A stretch of DNA of 46,864 bases, taken from positions 1 through 46,864 of IMG/VR virus record IMGVR_UViG_3300044832_000098, one strand, 5' to 3'. The translations under genes and the position numbers were made by a program. Shown here one piece after another: positions 23,041 through 31,474 of this stretch; the first letter of the stretch is position 1; the number at the start of each line of letters is the position of its first letter. The notes beneath the pieces are model-generated. The model searched no databases. It worked only from the letters and a program-made list of their open reading frames with translations, and was not told the origin of the DNA. This stretch comes from a virus.

Positions 23041-24994
23041 CGTCGCCCCCTAGTAAGTCCATGAGCTGCGCCGGAAGCGGGGCTTTGCGTTTTGGCGCGG
23101 GACGCGTGGTGCGCGTCATGATGTCTTCCGGTACACCTTGGCTCAGTACGTCCATCAGCGATGGTTCCGCCATGCGTCTCGCAACGGTACCTTCATGCTC
23201 GGCAGCGCGCAGCGGAATGTGCTCAGGTTCAAACTGAGAACTGATCCCCTCTTCACGATCCCGTAGCGCAGCGACTCGTTCCCTCTCCAACGCCCGCGCT
23301 TCCTTCGATAAGCTCATATCCTGACGCGCTCCGCCCAACTCATCCATGAGCGAAAGACCACCTGCCTCGTGCGCTGCATTGCGAGTGAAGGGGATACCGG
23401 CCGACGGGGGAGCACCCATAGGGCCTGCTGAGAGCCCTTCAGCGGGGGGCTGCTCGACGCCATGCGAGAGTAAGTCTGCAAGTGAGATGTCGCCAGGGTG
23501 GCCCGCGGGCGCAGAGGGAGAGCCCATGGGGCCTGCAGTCATACCGGCAGGCGGCTGAGGAGTACGATCAATCGGTGAAAATTCTCCCGCCGCTCCCGTA
23601 ACCGGCACCTCTGGCGTTCGCGCTGGCCCCGTCATGATGCGCCGCGCCGCGGCCCCGAAGAAGGGTTGCAAGTAGGTGGCTGGACTTTTCAAATCCACGG
23701 AAGCCACATCTTTAGCTACCCCTGATGGGTTGAAGCGTTCGGCTTTGGATGGCAGCGCGCTGACTTCCGGATGGAGATCGGCAAACTCCGCGAAATCCTT
23801 CAACAGGCCGGAAAGCATATTGGGGCTATCGCGATGTAGCTTCGCCAGCGCTTGCAAGTCAACGTTGTTGCCCTTGAGCGCATTATCGACGGTGTGATTC
23901 TGCGCGAGCGCCGTGCGCGCGGCATTTAGCTGCTCCGCGGAGACATCGGCACTTGGCGGGATGGTATCAAGCATGTGCTGGTGTAGCGCATCCGACATTT
24001 TTAACTGCGCATGGCCAAGAGCCGAGCTTTCCGGATCTTGGGACGCTATATTGCGAAACCCATTGAATCGTAGGGCTCGCTGTGCATTGACCACCTGTGG
24101 CCCCGTCAAGTCACCTGATAGCCGCCCCTTCTGTGCATCAATGGTTGCTTGCGTATCCGGCGAATGCACTACCATGTCATCCGCGCCGACGCTGTTGATC
24201 ATCCCCCGAGCTTTGGAACTCAAAGGTCCTGTCGGAATAGCTTTCTCGGCTCGCGTGTAGACCGAATTTGGCGCATCACGCGCCGCCTCTAAAGCCCCGG
24301 AAGTTAGCGGGGTGCCCGGAGCCACGCCAGCTTGTGCGCCTAGCGCTTGATTCGCGATGCTCTGATTGTGCGCGGCGACTGCGGGCTGCGCGGATTCGCC
24401 AGCGATATTGCGCGCTATGGGGTTGTTTTCCGCTGTACGCAAACCGTACTTAGCGACAGCGGCGGGTGCAGCAGTCGCGTTCGCAGCGATTTCACCGGTA
24501 AGGCCCTTGGCTGCGCCCCCAACCATAGCTATATCGCCAACATCGCCAGCGACACGCGCGGTGTTATGCAAAAGATCGTGAGCCCCCGGAGAGGCGTTTT
24601 CAAGCGCAGTATCCGCAGCTTTCACCCCCCCGATTGCTGCTTGGCCCATTGGCCCTGGTTGCAGATCCGCTTGCGTCGTTGGTGACAAATTAGCGGGCCC
24701 CGGCGTGCGCTCCACATGGCCTCCAAAGGTAGCGCTGCTGGCCAGATCTTTTATCGACTCCCAAGCATGATGCGGCAGATTAAGCAGCGAGGTGACTGCC
24801 GCGTCCGATACGTCTCCGATATCACTGAGTTGGCTTTGACCACTGCGCACAAAAGGGTTAGATGACTGCACAGGCGCTGCTGTTTCCGGCGATTTGTGGC
24901 CGTCATGAAACGCCCGCAAACGCGCACCGAGTGCAGGATCGAGTTGATCCGGCATCTCCACCACTGCGCCATCCGGCATGGTGACTTGAGCCAT
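23033..24994 (-). CDS. Large internal virion / ejection protein
   Basis: 653 residues, starting MAQVTMPDGAVVEMPDQL. The protein is mostly helical with long Ala/Gly-rich regions (VAGDVGDIAMVGGAAKGLTG is a hydrophobic stretch that could insert in membranes) and a Pro-rich linker region around 470-540. Size, composition and position after two similar proteins match podoviral ejection proteins that leave the capsid with the DNA and form a channel through the cell envelope. No enzymatic motif is seen. Confidence 0.7.
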   Translation of the reverse strand: MAQVTMPDGAVVEMPDQLDPALGARLRAFHDGHKSPETAAPVQSSNPFVRSGQSQLSDIGDVSDAAVTSLLNLPHHAWESIKDLASSATFGGHVERTPGPANLSPTTQADLQPGPMGQAAIGGVKAADTALENASPGAHDLLHNTARVAGDVGDIAMVGGAAKGLTGEIAANATAAPAAVAKYGLRTAENNPIARNIAGESAQPAVAAHNQSIANQALGAQAGVAPGTPLTSGALEAARDAPNSVYTRAEKAIPTGPLSSKARGMINSVGADDMVVHSPDTQATIDAQKGRLSGDLTGPQVVNAQRALRFNGFRNIASQDPESSALGHAQLKMSDALHQHMLDTIPPSADVSAEQLNAARTALAQNHTVDNALKGNNVDLQALAKLHRDSPNMLSGLLKDFAEFADLHPEVSALPSKAERFNPSGVAKDVASVDLKSPATYLQPFFGAAARRIMTGPARTPEVPVTGAAGEFSPIDRTPQPPAGMTAGPMGSPSAPAGHPGDISLADLLSHGVEQPPAEGLSAGPMGAPPSAGIPFTRNAAHEAGGLSLMDELGGARQDMSLSKEARALERERVAALRDREEGISSQFEPEHIPLRAAEHEGTVARRMAEPSLMDVLSQGVPEDIMTRTTRPAPKRKAPLPAQLMDLLGGDGG

Positions 24995-26346
24995 TAGAAG
25001 CCCTTAGCCTTCAAGTAAGCATCGAGCGACATGGGTGCCGCGCCGGCCGGAGCACCCGCGGGAGCCGCCCCGTCAGCAGCGCCCGCCTTCTGGGGTTCCG
25101 GTAGCGTCGGCATGTTCTTCACTGGGTGCCTGCCGAAAGCGGCTTGCGCTTCAGGACCTAGCAATTGCGCGATATCTACTCCGCCGCGTTGCGCGCGAAG
25201 GTCCAAACCGTGAAGCTGACCCGCAGCTAATGAGCGCAACGTGGCCGCTGCGCCATGCATCGCTTCAGGGCTTGAATTGGCATTCACCGCAAGTTCGCGC
25301 TCCTCTCCCGTACCGGAACCTGAATTGATCGTGGCGCGCACCGCTTCGCGGCCGAGGAAGTCGCCCGCTATTTTCAAATTTCCCGGCACGGGGGAACCAA
25401 ACGTCCGTTGCCAGAGCTGACTGATATAGTTGGTCGGCGTGAAATTGCCATTACCCATCTGATCCGCGATGGCATCAAACAATTGCGAGTGAAGCGTCAT
25501 CGTGTTAAGCGCTGTGGTTTGCTTAGCGGCGGTACCGCTGGCAAAATCATTGCGGATTCCCGCCTGCTCTTTGAAGCTCACTCCCGGCGCTGGGGTGATG
25601 CCATTGAGCGGTGCTGTGGGTGCGCCGCCTTCTTCAGGATGCATGAACGCATGCACCACAGAGGAGCCGCCATTCGATACCAGCGAACGCAAATTTCCTG
25701 CCAGGTTTGGGTTTTGCCTGATAAATTCTGCTACTTCGCGGGACAACACAGGATCAAGCGTTTGCCCTCCCGTATTCGGATTGAATCCGCCAACCGCTGC
25801 CTGCACATTTTTAAGCCCTGCTTCCGCGGTGTGAGATGCGGTTTCAGCAGCACCTAATGGGCTTTGTCCGACAACCGGAGGGGCTACCCCTGGAGGCAAC
25901 TGATATTCGTTCGGCAACGGGACCGCTTCAGGCACTTTGTTGGTATTGCCCGCTACCGCAGCCGTCATCGCCGGAGTGTTTAGATTCGCAGGATTGCTAA
26001 TAACTCCGGTATTGTGAGCTTGCTGCGTTTCACGGAACGCCTGCATAACTTGCTGCGCACTACCAAAATGCCCTTTCAACTCATTCGCAACCAAATGCGC
26101 TTGTGAAGGTTGTAGCAACGGCTTCCCGTCATCGCCTAATGTACTCGCAAGCGAATTTTCCAGATCCGAGTGCGCTTGCATTTCCTCTTGCTGCTTTTGC
26201 GCATTGTTCAACGCCTCTTCGGTCTGCGCACTGCGCAATCCGTTGACTGACTGGCTGTTGGCCACAAAAGCGTTTAAGGCCGGACGATCGACACCGTGCC
26301 CGAAGCCTCCAGCGAGGGTATCGAAAAGCGATTGAGAGGAAGCCAT
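24994..26346 (-). CDS. Internal virion / ejection protein
   Basis: 450 residues. The N-terminal region is Gln/Ala-rich coiled coil (RSAQTEEALNNAQKQQEEMQ), the centre includes VLSREVAEFIRQNPNLAGNLRSLV, and the C-terminus is Ala/Pro-rich (GAPAGAAPMSLDAYLKAKGF). The layout is that of podoviral internal proteins. TAATG overlaps with both neighbours argue for coordinated translation of three ejection components. Confidence 0.7.
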   Translation of the reverse strand: MASSQSLFDTLAGGFGHGVDRPALNAFVANSQSVNGLRSAQTEEALNNAQKQQEEMQAHSDLENSLASTLGDDGKPLLQPSQAHLVANELKGHFGSAQQVMQAFRETQQAHNTGVISNPANLNTPAMTAAVAGNTNKVPEAVPLPNEYQLPPGVAPPVVGQSPLGAAETASHTAEAGLKNVQAAVGGFNPNTGGQTLDPVLSREVAEFIRQNPNLAGNLRSLVSNGGSSVVHAFMHPEEGGAPTAPLNGITPAPGVSFKEQAGIRNDFASGTAAKQTTALNTMTLHSQLFDAIADQMGNGNFTPTNYISQLWQRTFGSPVPGNLKIAGDFLGREAVRATINSGSGTGEERELAVNANSSPEAMHGAAATLRSLAAGQLHGLDLRAQRGGVDIAQLLGPEAQAAFGRHPVKNMPTLPEPQKAGAADGAAPAGAPAGAAPMSLDAYLKAKGF

Positions 26347-27050
26347 TAGCTGTACCCCGGAATTGTAGACGTATCCGGCTGGTTGAACGTATCTTCATAA
26401 GTAGGCGTCGGTTTCGATTTGCCCCCCGCGTTTTTGGACATGGTATTGCCAACGCCTCCTAGCACGCCGCCCACCAACGATAGCCAAGGATTCTGCTGTC
26501 CTGCCGCTTGCGCTCGCAACTGATCGGCAAAATTTTGTGTGTACGACTGTGCACCTAGCAAGTTCAAATTAGTGCCAGCAGTGCTCGCCGCAAGCCCTTC
26601 GTTTTGTCGCTGGCGGGTTGCCGCGTCGATATTGCCCATTTCACCGGCTAATTCATTGCCGAAACCTTGGGTTTCCTTTTGCGACGCCGCGGTGCCAGCG
26701 TTATAGCGCGAGCTGGCGTTGATCGTGGTCGGTAGTGAGGATGTTGGTTGACCAAATAAAATCGAAGCGCCTCCGGAGCCGCCCGAACCAGTACCGGCTG
26801 CGTTTTTGCGCAGCACGTCCACATACTTGCCGGTTGCTTGCGCCGCCAATTGATCCGGAGTGTTCCTAGCCACCTGATCGGTCAGCGCTTTGACTTGACT
26901 GTTGCCTTGCGACTGCAACTTTTGCTGATCGATAATGCTTTGCACTTCGCCTGACTGCTGACGTGAATTGGCTTGTTTAGCGTTGACCGCCTGCACGCCG
27001 CTACCCGCTGCTGCCAGCAGCATTGGAACCCACAGAGCTTCTGATCCCAT
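26346..27050 (-). CDS. Internal virion protein
   Basis: 234 residues with an AAGGTG ribosome site. N-terminus MGSEALWVPMLLAAAGSGVQAVNAK is a membrane-active-looking helix; the rest is Gln/Ala/Asn-rich helical (GNELAGEMGNIDAATRQRQNEG) with LSLVGGVLGGVGNTMSKN near the C-terminus. Similar Gln-rich proteins with Gly-zipper segments are part of the podoviral ejectosome. Confidence 0.7.
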   Translation of the reverse strand: MGSEALWVPMLLAAAGSGVQAVNAKQANSRQQSGEVQSIIDQQKLQSQGNSQVKALTDQVARNTPDQLAAQATGKYVDVLRKNAAGTGSGGSGGASILFGQPTSSLPTTINASSRYNAGTAASQKETQGFGNELAGEMGNIDAATRQRQNEGLAASTAGTNLNLLGAQSYTQNFADQLRAQAAGQQNPWLSLVGGVLGGVGNTMSKNAGGKSKPTPTYEDTFNQPDTSTIPGYS

Positions 27051-27052
27051 GA

Positions 27053-27265
27053 CTACACCTTTGGCCCTTTAGGATACGCAGCGCTGCGCTGTGACGGTTT
27101 GAACGCATGCGCTTTATAGAGCGCCATTGCAGCGCCAATATCCTTGTTGGCCGCACCTCCCGCGGAGCGCGCGCCATAGGAGCCTGCACCGATAGCCCGC
27201 GCCTCCATATTCAAATTGGAAGGCCCGATGCTCGGGGGTTTCGCTGCAAAAAATTTCGAGCCCAC
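27053..27265 (-). CDS. Small basic virion-region protein
   Basis: 70 residues from GTG 27265, overlapping the stop of the previous gene. Gly/Ala-rich with several Lys (SYGARSAGGAANKDIGAAMALYKAHAFKP). No family is recognised; operon position suggests a minor virion component. Confidence 0.55.
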   Translation of the reverse strand: MGSKFFAAKPPSIGPSNLNMEARAIGAGSYGARSAGGAANKDIGAAMALYKAHAFKPSQRSAAYPKGPKV

Positions 27266-27266
27266 A

Positions 27267-27653
27267 CTACCCCCACGTCTGCTGTTGTTGCTGACCTGGA
27301 ATGACTGGCTGCGCCTTCATAATCGGCCGCGGTACCGGATTAACCCCCGGCGGTTGCATCGGATTGACGCCTGGTTGCTGCTGGGCGCCACCAAATAAGT
27401 TATTCATCGAAGGGCCGGTATTCTGTGCGAGCGCCGCAGCGGTCGGCGTTCCGGCAGCCGCGCGAACATAACCCGCGTTGGCATCCGCTAACGTTGGTTT
27501 CACTCCCGCATAGGGGCCTGGCGTGCCGGGGCCGCTGCTCTTGGTGTAGCCGTTTCCAACAAGCGCACCCATCAAGGGATCGTGGTTCTTACCCAGTGCT
27601 TGGGTAAGCGGATCGTAGGTGTACATTTTGCTTAAAAACGAATTGCTGCCCAT
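27267..27653 (-). CDS. Pro/Gln-rich virion-region protein
   Basis: 128 residues, low complexity. It begins MGSNSFLSKMYTYDPLTQALG, and the C-terminal half is Pro/Gln/Asn-rich (GGAQQQPGVNPMQPPGVNP, GQQQQQTWG). Likely disordered; perhaps packaged with the ejection proteins. Confidence 0.6.
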   Translation of the reverse strand: MGSNSFLSKMYTYDPLTQALGKNHDPLMGALVGNGYTKSSGPGTPGPYAGVKPTLADANAGYVRAAAGTPTAAALAQNTGPSMNNLFGGAQQQPGVNPMQPPGVNPVPRPIMKAQPVIPGQQQQQTWG

Positions 27654-27654
27654 A

Positions 27655-28269
27655 TTAACCCCACACGCTCGCTTGGCCCTGCGGTGCGCCGTAGATACTG
27701 CCGATCGGTGATTGTTGCGCCTTTCGGTTAGCCGCCGCTACCTGCTCGTTCTGATATATCCCAGCCGTTCCGCCGAAGAGGTTGTTGACCGCATTGGCGT
27801 TCCCGTAATTCTGCGCGCTTTGTAGCGATGCGTTCTGCGCCTGTGCAACTTGCGTCGGAATCGTCCCGGTATAGTTACCCTGTTGTGCTAAGCCGATCAT
27901 TTGATTCTTGGCGTTGATATCCGATTGCTGAAGTGCCGCTTGCCCACCTTGCGCTTGCTGCGAGGCTTGCAGCAGCCCTTGGGTGTAATCCTTCTGAAGC
28001 TGCGTGTTGGAATCGACCGCCGCCGATCCCCCGGTAAGCCCGCTTCGAGCGTTGGCGAATTTCAAATTGCGCGCGTTAGTTGCCTCTTGGGTATTGACTT
28101 GATTGGTGTAGTACTTGTTTAAGTTCGCGCCATACGTATCGTACTGCGCTTGACGTTGCGGCGAGCTGTAGGCATCGTTGATCGACTGCACAGATTGCTG
28201 AATCTGTTTCTGCTGCGCCGCTTGACTGGCGGAGGCAGCATCAGCGGCTTTAGTACTGTTCGCACCCAT
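27655..28269 (-). CDS. Gln/Ala-rich internal virion protein
   Basis: Start ATG 28269 overlaps the TGA of the upstream gene; the longer frame from 28317 runs into that gene. The 204-residue product is almost wholly helical and rich in Gln, Ala, Asn and Ser (ASQAAQQKQIQQSVQSINDA, LLQASQQAQGGQAALQQSD). Such composition is typical of internal core proteins in podoviruses. Confidence 0.65.
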   Translation of the reverse strand: MGANSTKAADAASASQAAQQKQIQQSVQSINDAYSSPQRQAQYDTYGANLNKYYTNQVNTQEATNARNLKFANARSGLTGGSAAVDSNTQLQKDYTQGLLQASQQAQGGQAALQQSDINAKNQMIGLAQQGNYTGTIPTQVAQAQNASLQSAQNYGNANAVNNLFGGTAGIYQNEQVAAANRKAQQSPIGSIYGAPQGQASVWG

Positions 28270-28784
28270 CAGTGCACTCCCTTTGGCGCCGTGCCGTGTT
28301 GAACTCGTGCAAAGCACACTGCATCCGCGCCATTAGCGCAGTAGCCGTAGCGTACTCCTTCCTCGTGATAACCCATAACCTGGTACCAACTTTTGAGTAT
28401 CGGCCGCTGCTCTAACCGCGCTGCCGGAGCAATGCACTCCAAACGATGCGCTTGGCCGCTAGCGAACATCGAATCCATCGCTCGTCGGCATGTCCTCGTC
28501 ACCGCGAACCAATACTGCTTCTCCCACGCCTGCGGAGTTGTCAGCATGTAATCGCGCCATACGCCAGGGCGTTGTTGCTTGAAGCCTCCGACAACAAGAG
28601 GATGATCGCCATCTTTGATAACCCATTTAGGCCCTTGCACCATATAGTTACCAACTGCTGCTGCATCGATATCGTAGGGTTGCCCGACGAAGACTTCCAA
28701 TTGTTCGCGCTCGTCTTGCGGCATCAAGATGCATACTTTGACGAAATCAAGCAGCAGCGGATCAGTGAATACTTGGATCGTCAT
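28269..28784 (-). CDS. DUF2833 / T7 gp13-like internal protein with GNAT-like fold
   Basis: ATG 28784 overlaps the stop of the nozzle gene, giving 171 residues. The layout MPQDEREQLEVFVGQPYD at the start, KQQRPGVWRDYMLTTPQAW in the middle, FAVTRTCRRAMDSMFASGQAHRLECIA, then WYQVMGYHEEGVRYGY resembles an acyltransferase (GNAT) core as in the T7 gp13 family. In T7, gp13 is needed for internal virion assembly. Whether this protein acetylates anything is unknown. Confidence 0.7.
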   Translation of the reverse strand: MTIQVFTDPLLLDFVKVCILMPQDEREQLEVFVGQPYDIDAAAVGNYMVQGPKWVIKDGDHPLVVGGFKQQRPGVWRDYMLTTPQAWEKQYWFAVTRTCRRAMDSMFASGQAHRLECIAPAARLEQRPILKSWYQVMGYHEEGVRYGYCANGADAVCFARVQHGTAPKGVH

Positions 28785-31474
28785 CCGGTTGCCGTCCCTG
28801 TGACATCTTGCAAGTATAGGCTCGAAGCATTCCACTCCCACGCCTGATTGCCAGGGAAGGTCAAGATCAAACTGAAACTGGGCGCCGTCATGGGGAAAGG
28901 CAGCGGCTGACCCGGTACCGTATCCGCGGCGTTGATCGTAAACGGCGGGGTCACGTTCAACGACGTTGAGAACCCCGGATTATCGTTGAACGTGGTGTCA
29001 TCGTTTTGTGCCCATCCAAGTTGAACAGTTACCTGACCTTGCGCGACCAAATCCACGCCGATCAGTTCTTTGTCGAAACCTAACGGACCGACATCCACAT
29101 AGGGCGTTTGAATCACGCCGGGGAACGCTACGTTGGCGCCGCCAAAGTCATCCACCAATGTGCTCTTGTCTAGCTGCCACACCAAATCGCCGGCAGAACG
29201 CATGTAGAGAATGCCGCCGTTCAACGTCCAATCGGTGACTATATCCGGGAGGATATAGCGGCTCCACGTACGAAGTCCTTGCCCATTGACGGTGAACACA
29301 AAGGCTTGCGGCCCGAAGAAGAGCCAATACTGGCCCTTGCCAGGATAATAGAGCGAAAGAGGATCGAACGGGGACGTTTGTAATTGCGCGTTGATCAAAG
29401 GATCTATCGGTTGCCCGCTGGAACCAACCTGCATATTGGCAGTAGCTCCGACCGTCGCCAGATTGCGCACGCCGACTTCAGTTAAGAATAGTAAATCGTT
29501 GGCAACGCTCTGCGCTGCGCGCGTATAGATCGAACCCACCGGCTGCGCATCGAGTAGCGCCATGTTCGCGGGGTCTGGATCGGTCTGCCACATCTGGTAG
29601 CCGCCTGCATTAAACACCATCAAGTTCGAGCGATACAACGCCAACACCGCTGCGGGGTTATCGCCAAAGTTATTAAGGCCCGTAGGCAAGTATCCGGCAT
29701 TGCTCGCACTCGTCCAATCGGTCGGATCAACCGCTGCGGAGAACGGCACGATGTCCTTATCGACCGCAAATACGTGCGATGAATTGAGCGCCACCGCTTT
29801 GGTATCGGGATCTTTGATATCCGTTACCCGCCGAGAACTGGCAATCCAGGAAATGCTGGTGTCAATCACCACACCGTTCTTGTCGGTAAAGCTCGACGTA
29901 TCATGCACCGCAATCGGCACCGCGGTCGGCCATACCGGCTCGACAGCACCGGACTGCATGATGGGGATCGCTTCCCATGTGATGATCGAAGTGCCAATCG
30001 CTTTCCATGTGACTTGATTGTCAACGACCGTATTGCCGGCAATCGTTGGCCATGTCGGTTCCACCGTTCCGGACGTGCCCGCAGACGCTTGTACCGCTTC
30101 AAACAGGAAGTTAGAAACCGCCGCCGCAGTGGCCAGGTTCCAACTCACTAAATCCGCAAAGCCGGTATGCGAGGAGGTGTTATTGCCGCCATCTAGCTGC
30201 ACCCGGCAGTGCGCCGCGCCCGCCGGGGCGGTACCCGTGACAGAGGTCAGCCGATACCCGCCATTCTCTTCGCGCGGCCCTGGAGTCATACTCAAAAACA
30301 CGTCAGCCGCGTTGTACCAGCGCAAGTTGATGCCCATGCTCAGGTTCGCGCCGGAATTATTCGGATTGACGTAGGCGGTTGCCGTGACGCTCTGCCCCGG
30401 AGTCACAAGCCCAAAGGTGGACATGACCGCAGTTTGATCGGAATGACTCGCAGTAAACTGTAAACAATCGTTGCCTTGGTATTGATTGACGGTGTTGAAC
30501 GTCACTCCCGCGGAGAGCGTCCAGTTGCCATCATTACCGTTCTCGAAGTCGCCATTCGGGATGGCGTTGATGAACCCGCCCTGCGTCGTGCTCGGCTGCA
30601 CCACAGCGCCCGGCGCGTATAGCGTGCCCTTGGCCCATACAGTCACGGTGGTAGATGCCACGGGCGGCAACGTCAAGGTGTTGCCGGCCGATGCGCCCGC
30701 GCTCGCAATCGTGGTCGAGTCCCCATAACGGTCGGTGATTGTCGTAGATAAGGGCTGCGCGGTGCTAGTCGTCGAACCCTGTGTCGTGCCCGCATCGGTC
30801 GAGGATGTATCGAAGTCGCCAAATTCTTGAAGCGTAGCTCCCGCTATGATTGGCCACACGGGCTGCGAAGGCCCTGTATGCGGCGACGTTCCGGCGACTG
30901 CTACCGCTTTGTACTGATAGCCCGTGTATTCGGTCGGCTCGATGATCGCGTTCAATGCGATGCCGGTTTCTGGCTGCCACGTCGGATTCACCGCTGATAT
31001 CCGCGTCGCGAGATACGCAAGCCCCGTAGGCGTTGTCAGCGGTAAGATCAACGTGCCAGTTTTATAGACTGTATTGGGTGCCCACGTGCCGCTATTTTGC
31101 AGCCAATAGTGAAACACGCTGCCATCAAGGAATTCCGCCACCACAAAAGGGAAGCCCATAAAAGGCTTCGCGAACCAAATGGTGTCGATGGTCAGCGTCG
31201 CATCGACCGGATGGACTAGGATGTTATCTTGATACCCAGCAGGTACCGACTGTTGGGTGATCGAAAAGACATTGAAAATGCCATTATCGGCCATCAATCC
31301 TTTGGTGTTGGCATCGAGTGTCTGCGCGCGAATCGTTCCTTCGCGCACCTTGACCGATCCGTCTACGTTGATCCAGCCATTAACCAAATCGTAAAGCGAT
31401 GAAGGGTTGGCGCCTCCTTTGACGCGAAGGCGATTGATGCCTTGCTTTAAACTGTGTAACGGAACAGGGCGCAC
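28781..31474 (-). CDS. P22 gp10-like tail nozzle protein with carbohydrate-binding-like insertions
   Basis: 897 residues from GTG 31474. The start (MRPVPLHSLKQGINRL...SLYDLVNGWINVDG) and the C-terminal half (VFNAGGYQMWQTDPDP, LLFLTEVGVRNLATVG, QPIDPLINAQL, YWLFFGPQAFVF) match P22 gp10-like nozzle/stabilisation proteins. Inserted at about 301-450 is a domain starting NGDFENGNDGNWTL and ending HTGFADLVSW, resembling CBM jelly rolls. Short repeats of the type P-x-WP-x-x-x-G occur near 165, 205, 475 and 495. The protein plugs the portal-adaptor channel; the insert may contact sugars outside. Confidence 0.75.
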   Translation of the reverse strand: MRPVPLHSLKQGINRLRVKGGANPSSLYDLVNGWINVDGSVKVREGTIRAQTLDANTKGLMADNGIFNVFSITQQSVPAGYQDNILVHPVDATLTIDTIWFAKPFMGFPFVVAEFLDGSVFHYWLQNSGTWAPNTVYKTGTLILPLTTPTGLAYLATRISAVNPTWQPETGIALNAIIEPTEYTGYQYKAVAVAGTSPHTGPSQPVWPIIAGATLQEFGDFDTSSTDAGTTQGSTTSTAQPLSTTITDRYGDSTTIASAGASAGNTLTLPPVASTTVTVWAKGTLYAPGAVVQPSTTQGGFINAIPNGDFENGNDGNWTLSAGVTFNTVNQYQGNDCLQFTASHSDQTAVMSTFGLVTPGQSVTATAYVNPNNSGANLSMGINLRWYNAADVFLSMTPGPREENGGYRLTSVTGTAPAGAAHCRVQLDGGNNTSSHTGFADLVSWNLATAAAVSNFLFEAVQASAGTSGTVEPTWPTIAGNTVVDNQVTWKAIGTSIITWEAIPIMQSGAVEPVWPTAVPIAVHDTSSFTDKNGVVIDTSISWIASSRRVTDIKDPDTKAVALNSSHVFAVDKDIVPFSAAVDPTDWTSASNAGYLPTGLNNFGDNPAAVLALYRSNLMVFNAGGYQMWQTDPDPANMALLDAQPVGSIYTRAAQSVANDLLFLTEVGVRNLATVGATANMQVGSSGQPIDPLINAQLQTSPFDPLSLYYPGKGQYWLFFGPQAFVFTVNGQGLRTWSRYILPDIVTDWTLNGGILYMRSAGDLVWQLDKSTLVDDFGGANVAFPGVIQTPYVDVGPLGFDKELIGVDLVAQGQVTVQLGWAQNDDTTFNDNPGFSTSLNVTPPFTINAADTVPGQPLPFPMTAPSFSLILTFPGNQAWEWNASSLYLQDVTGTATG

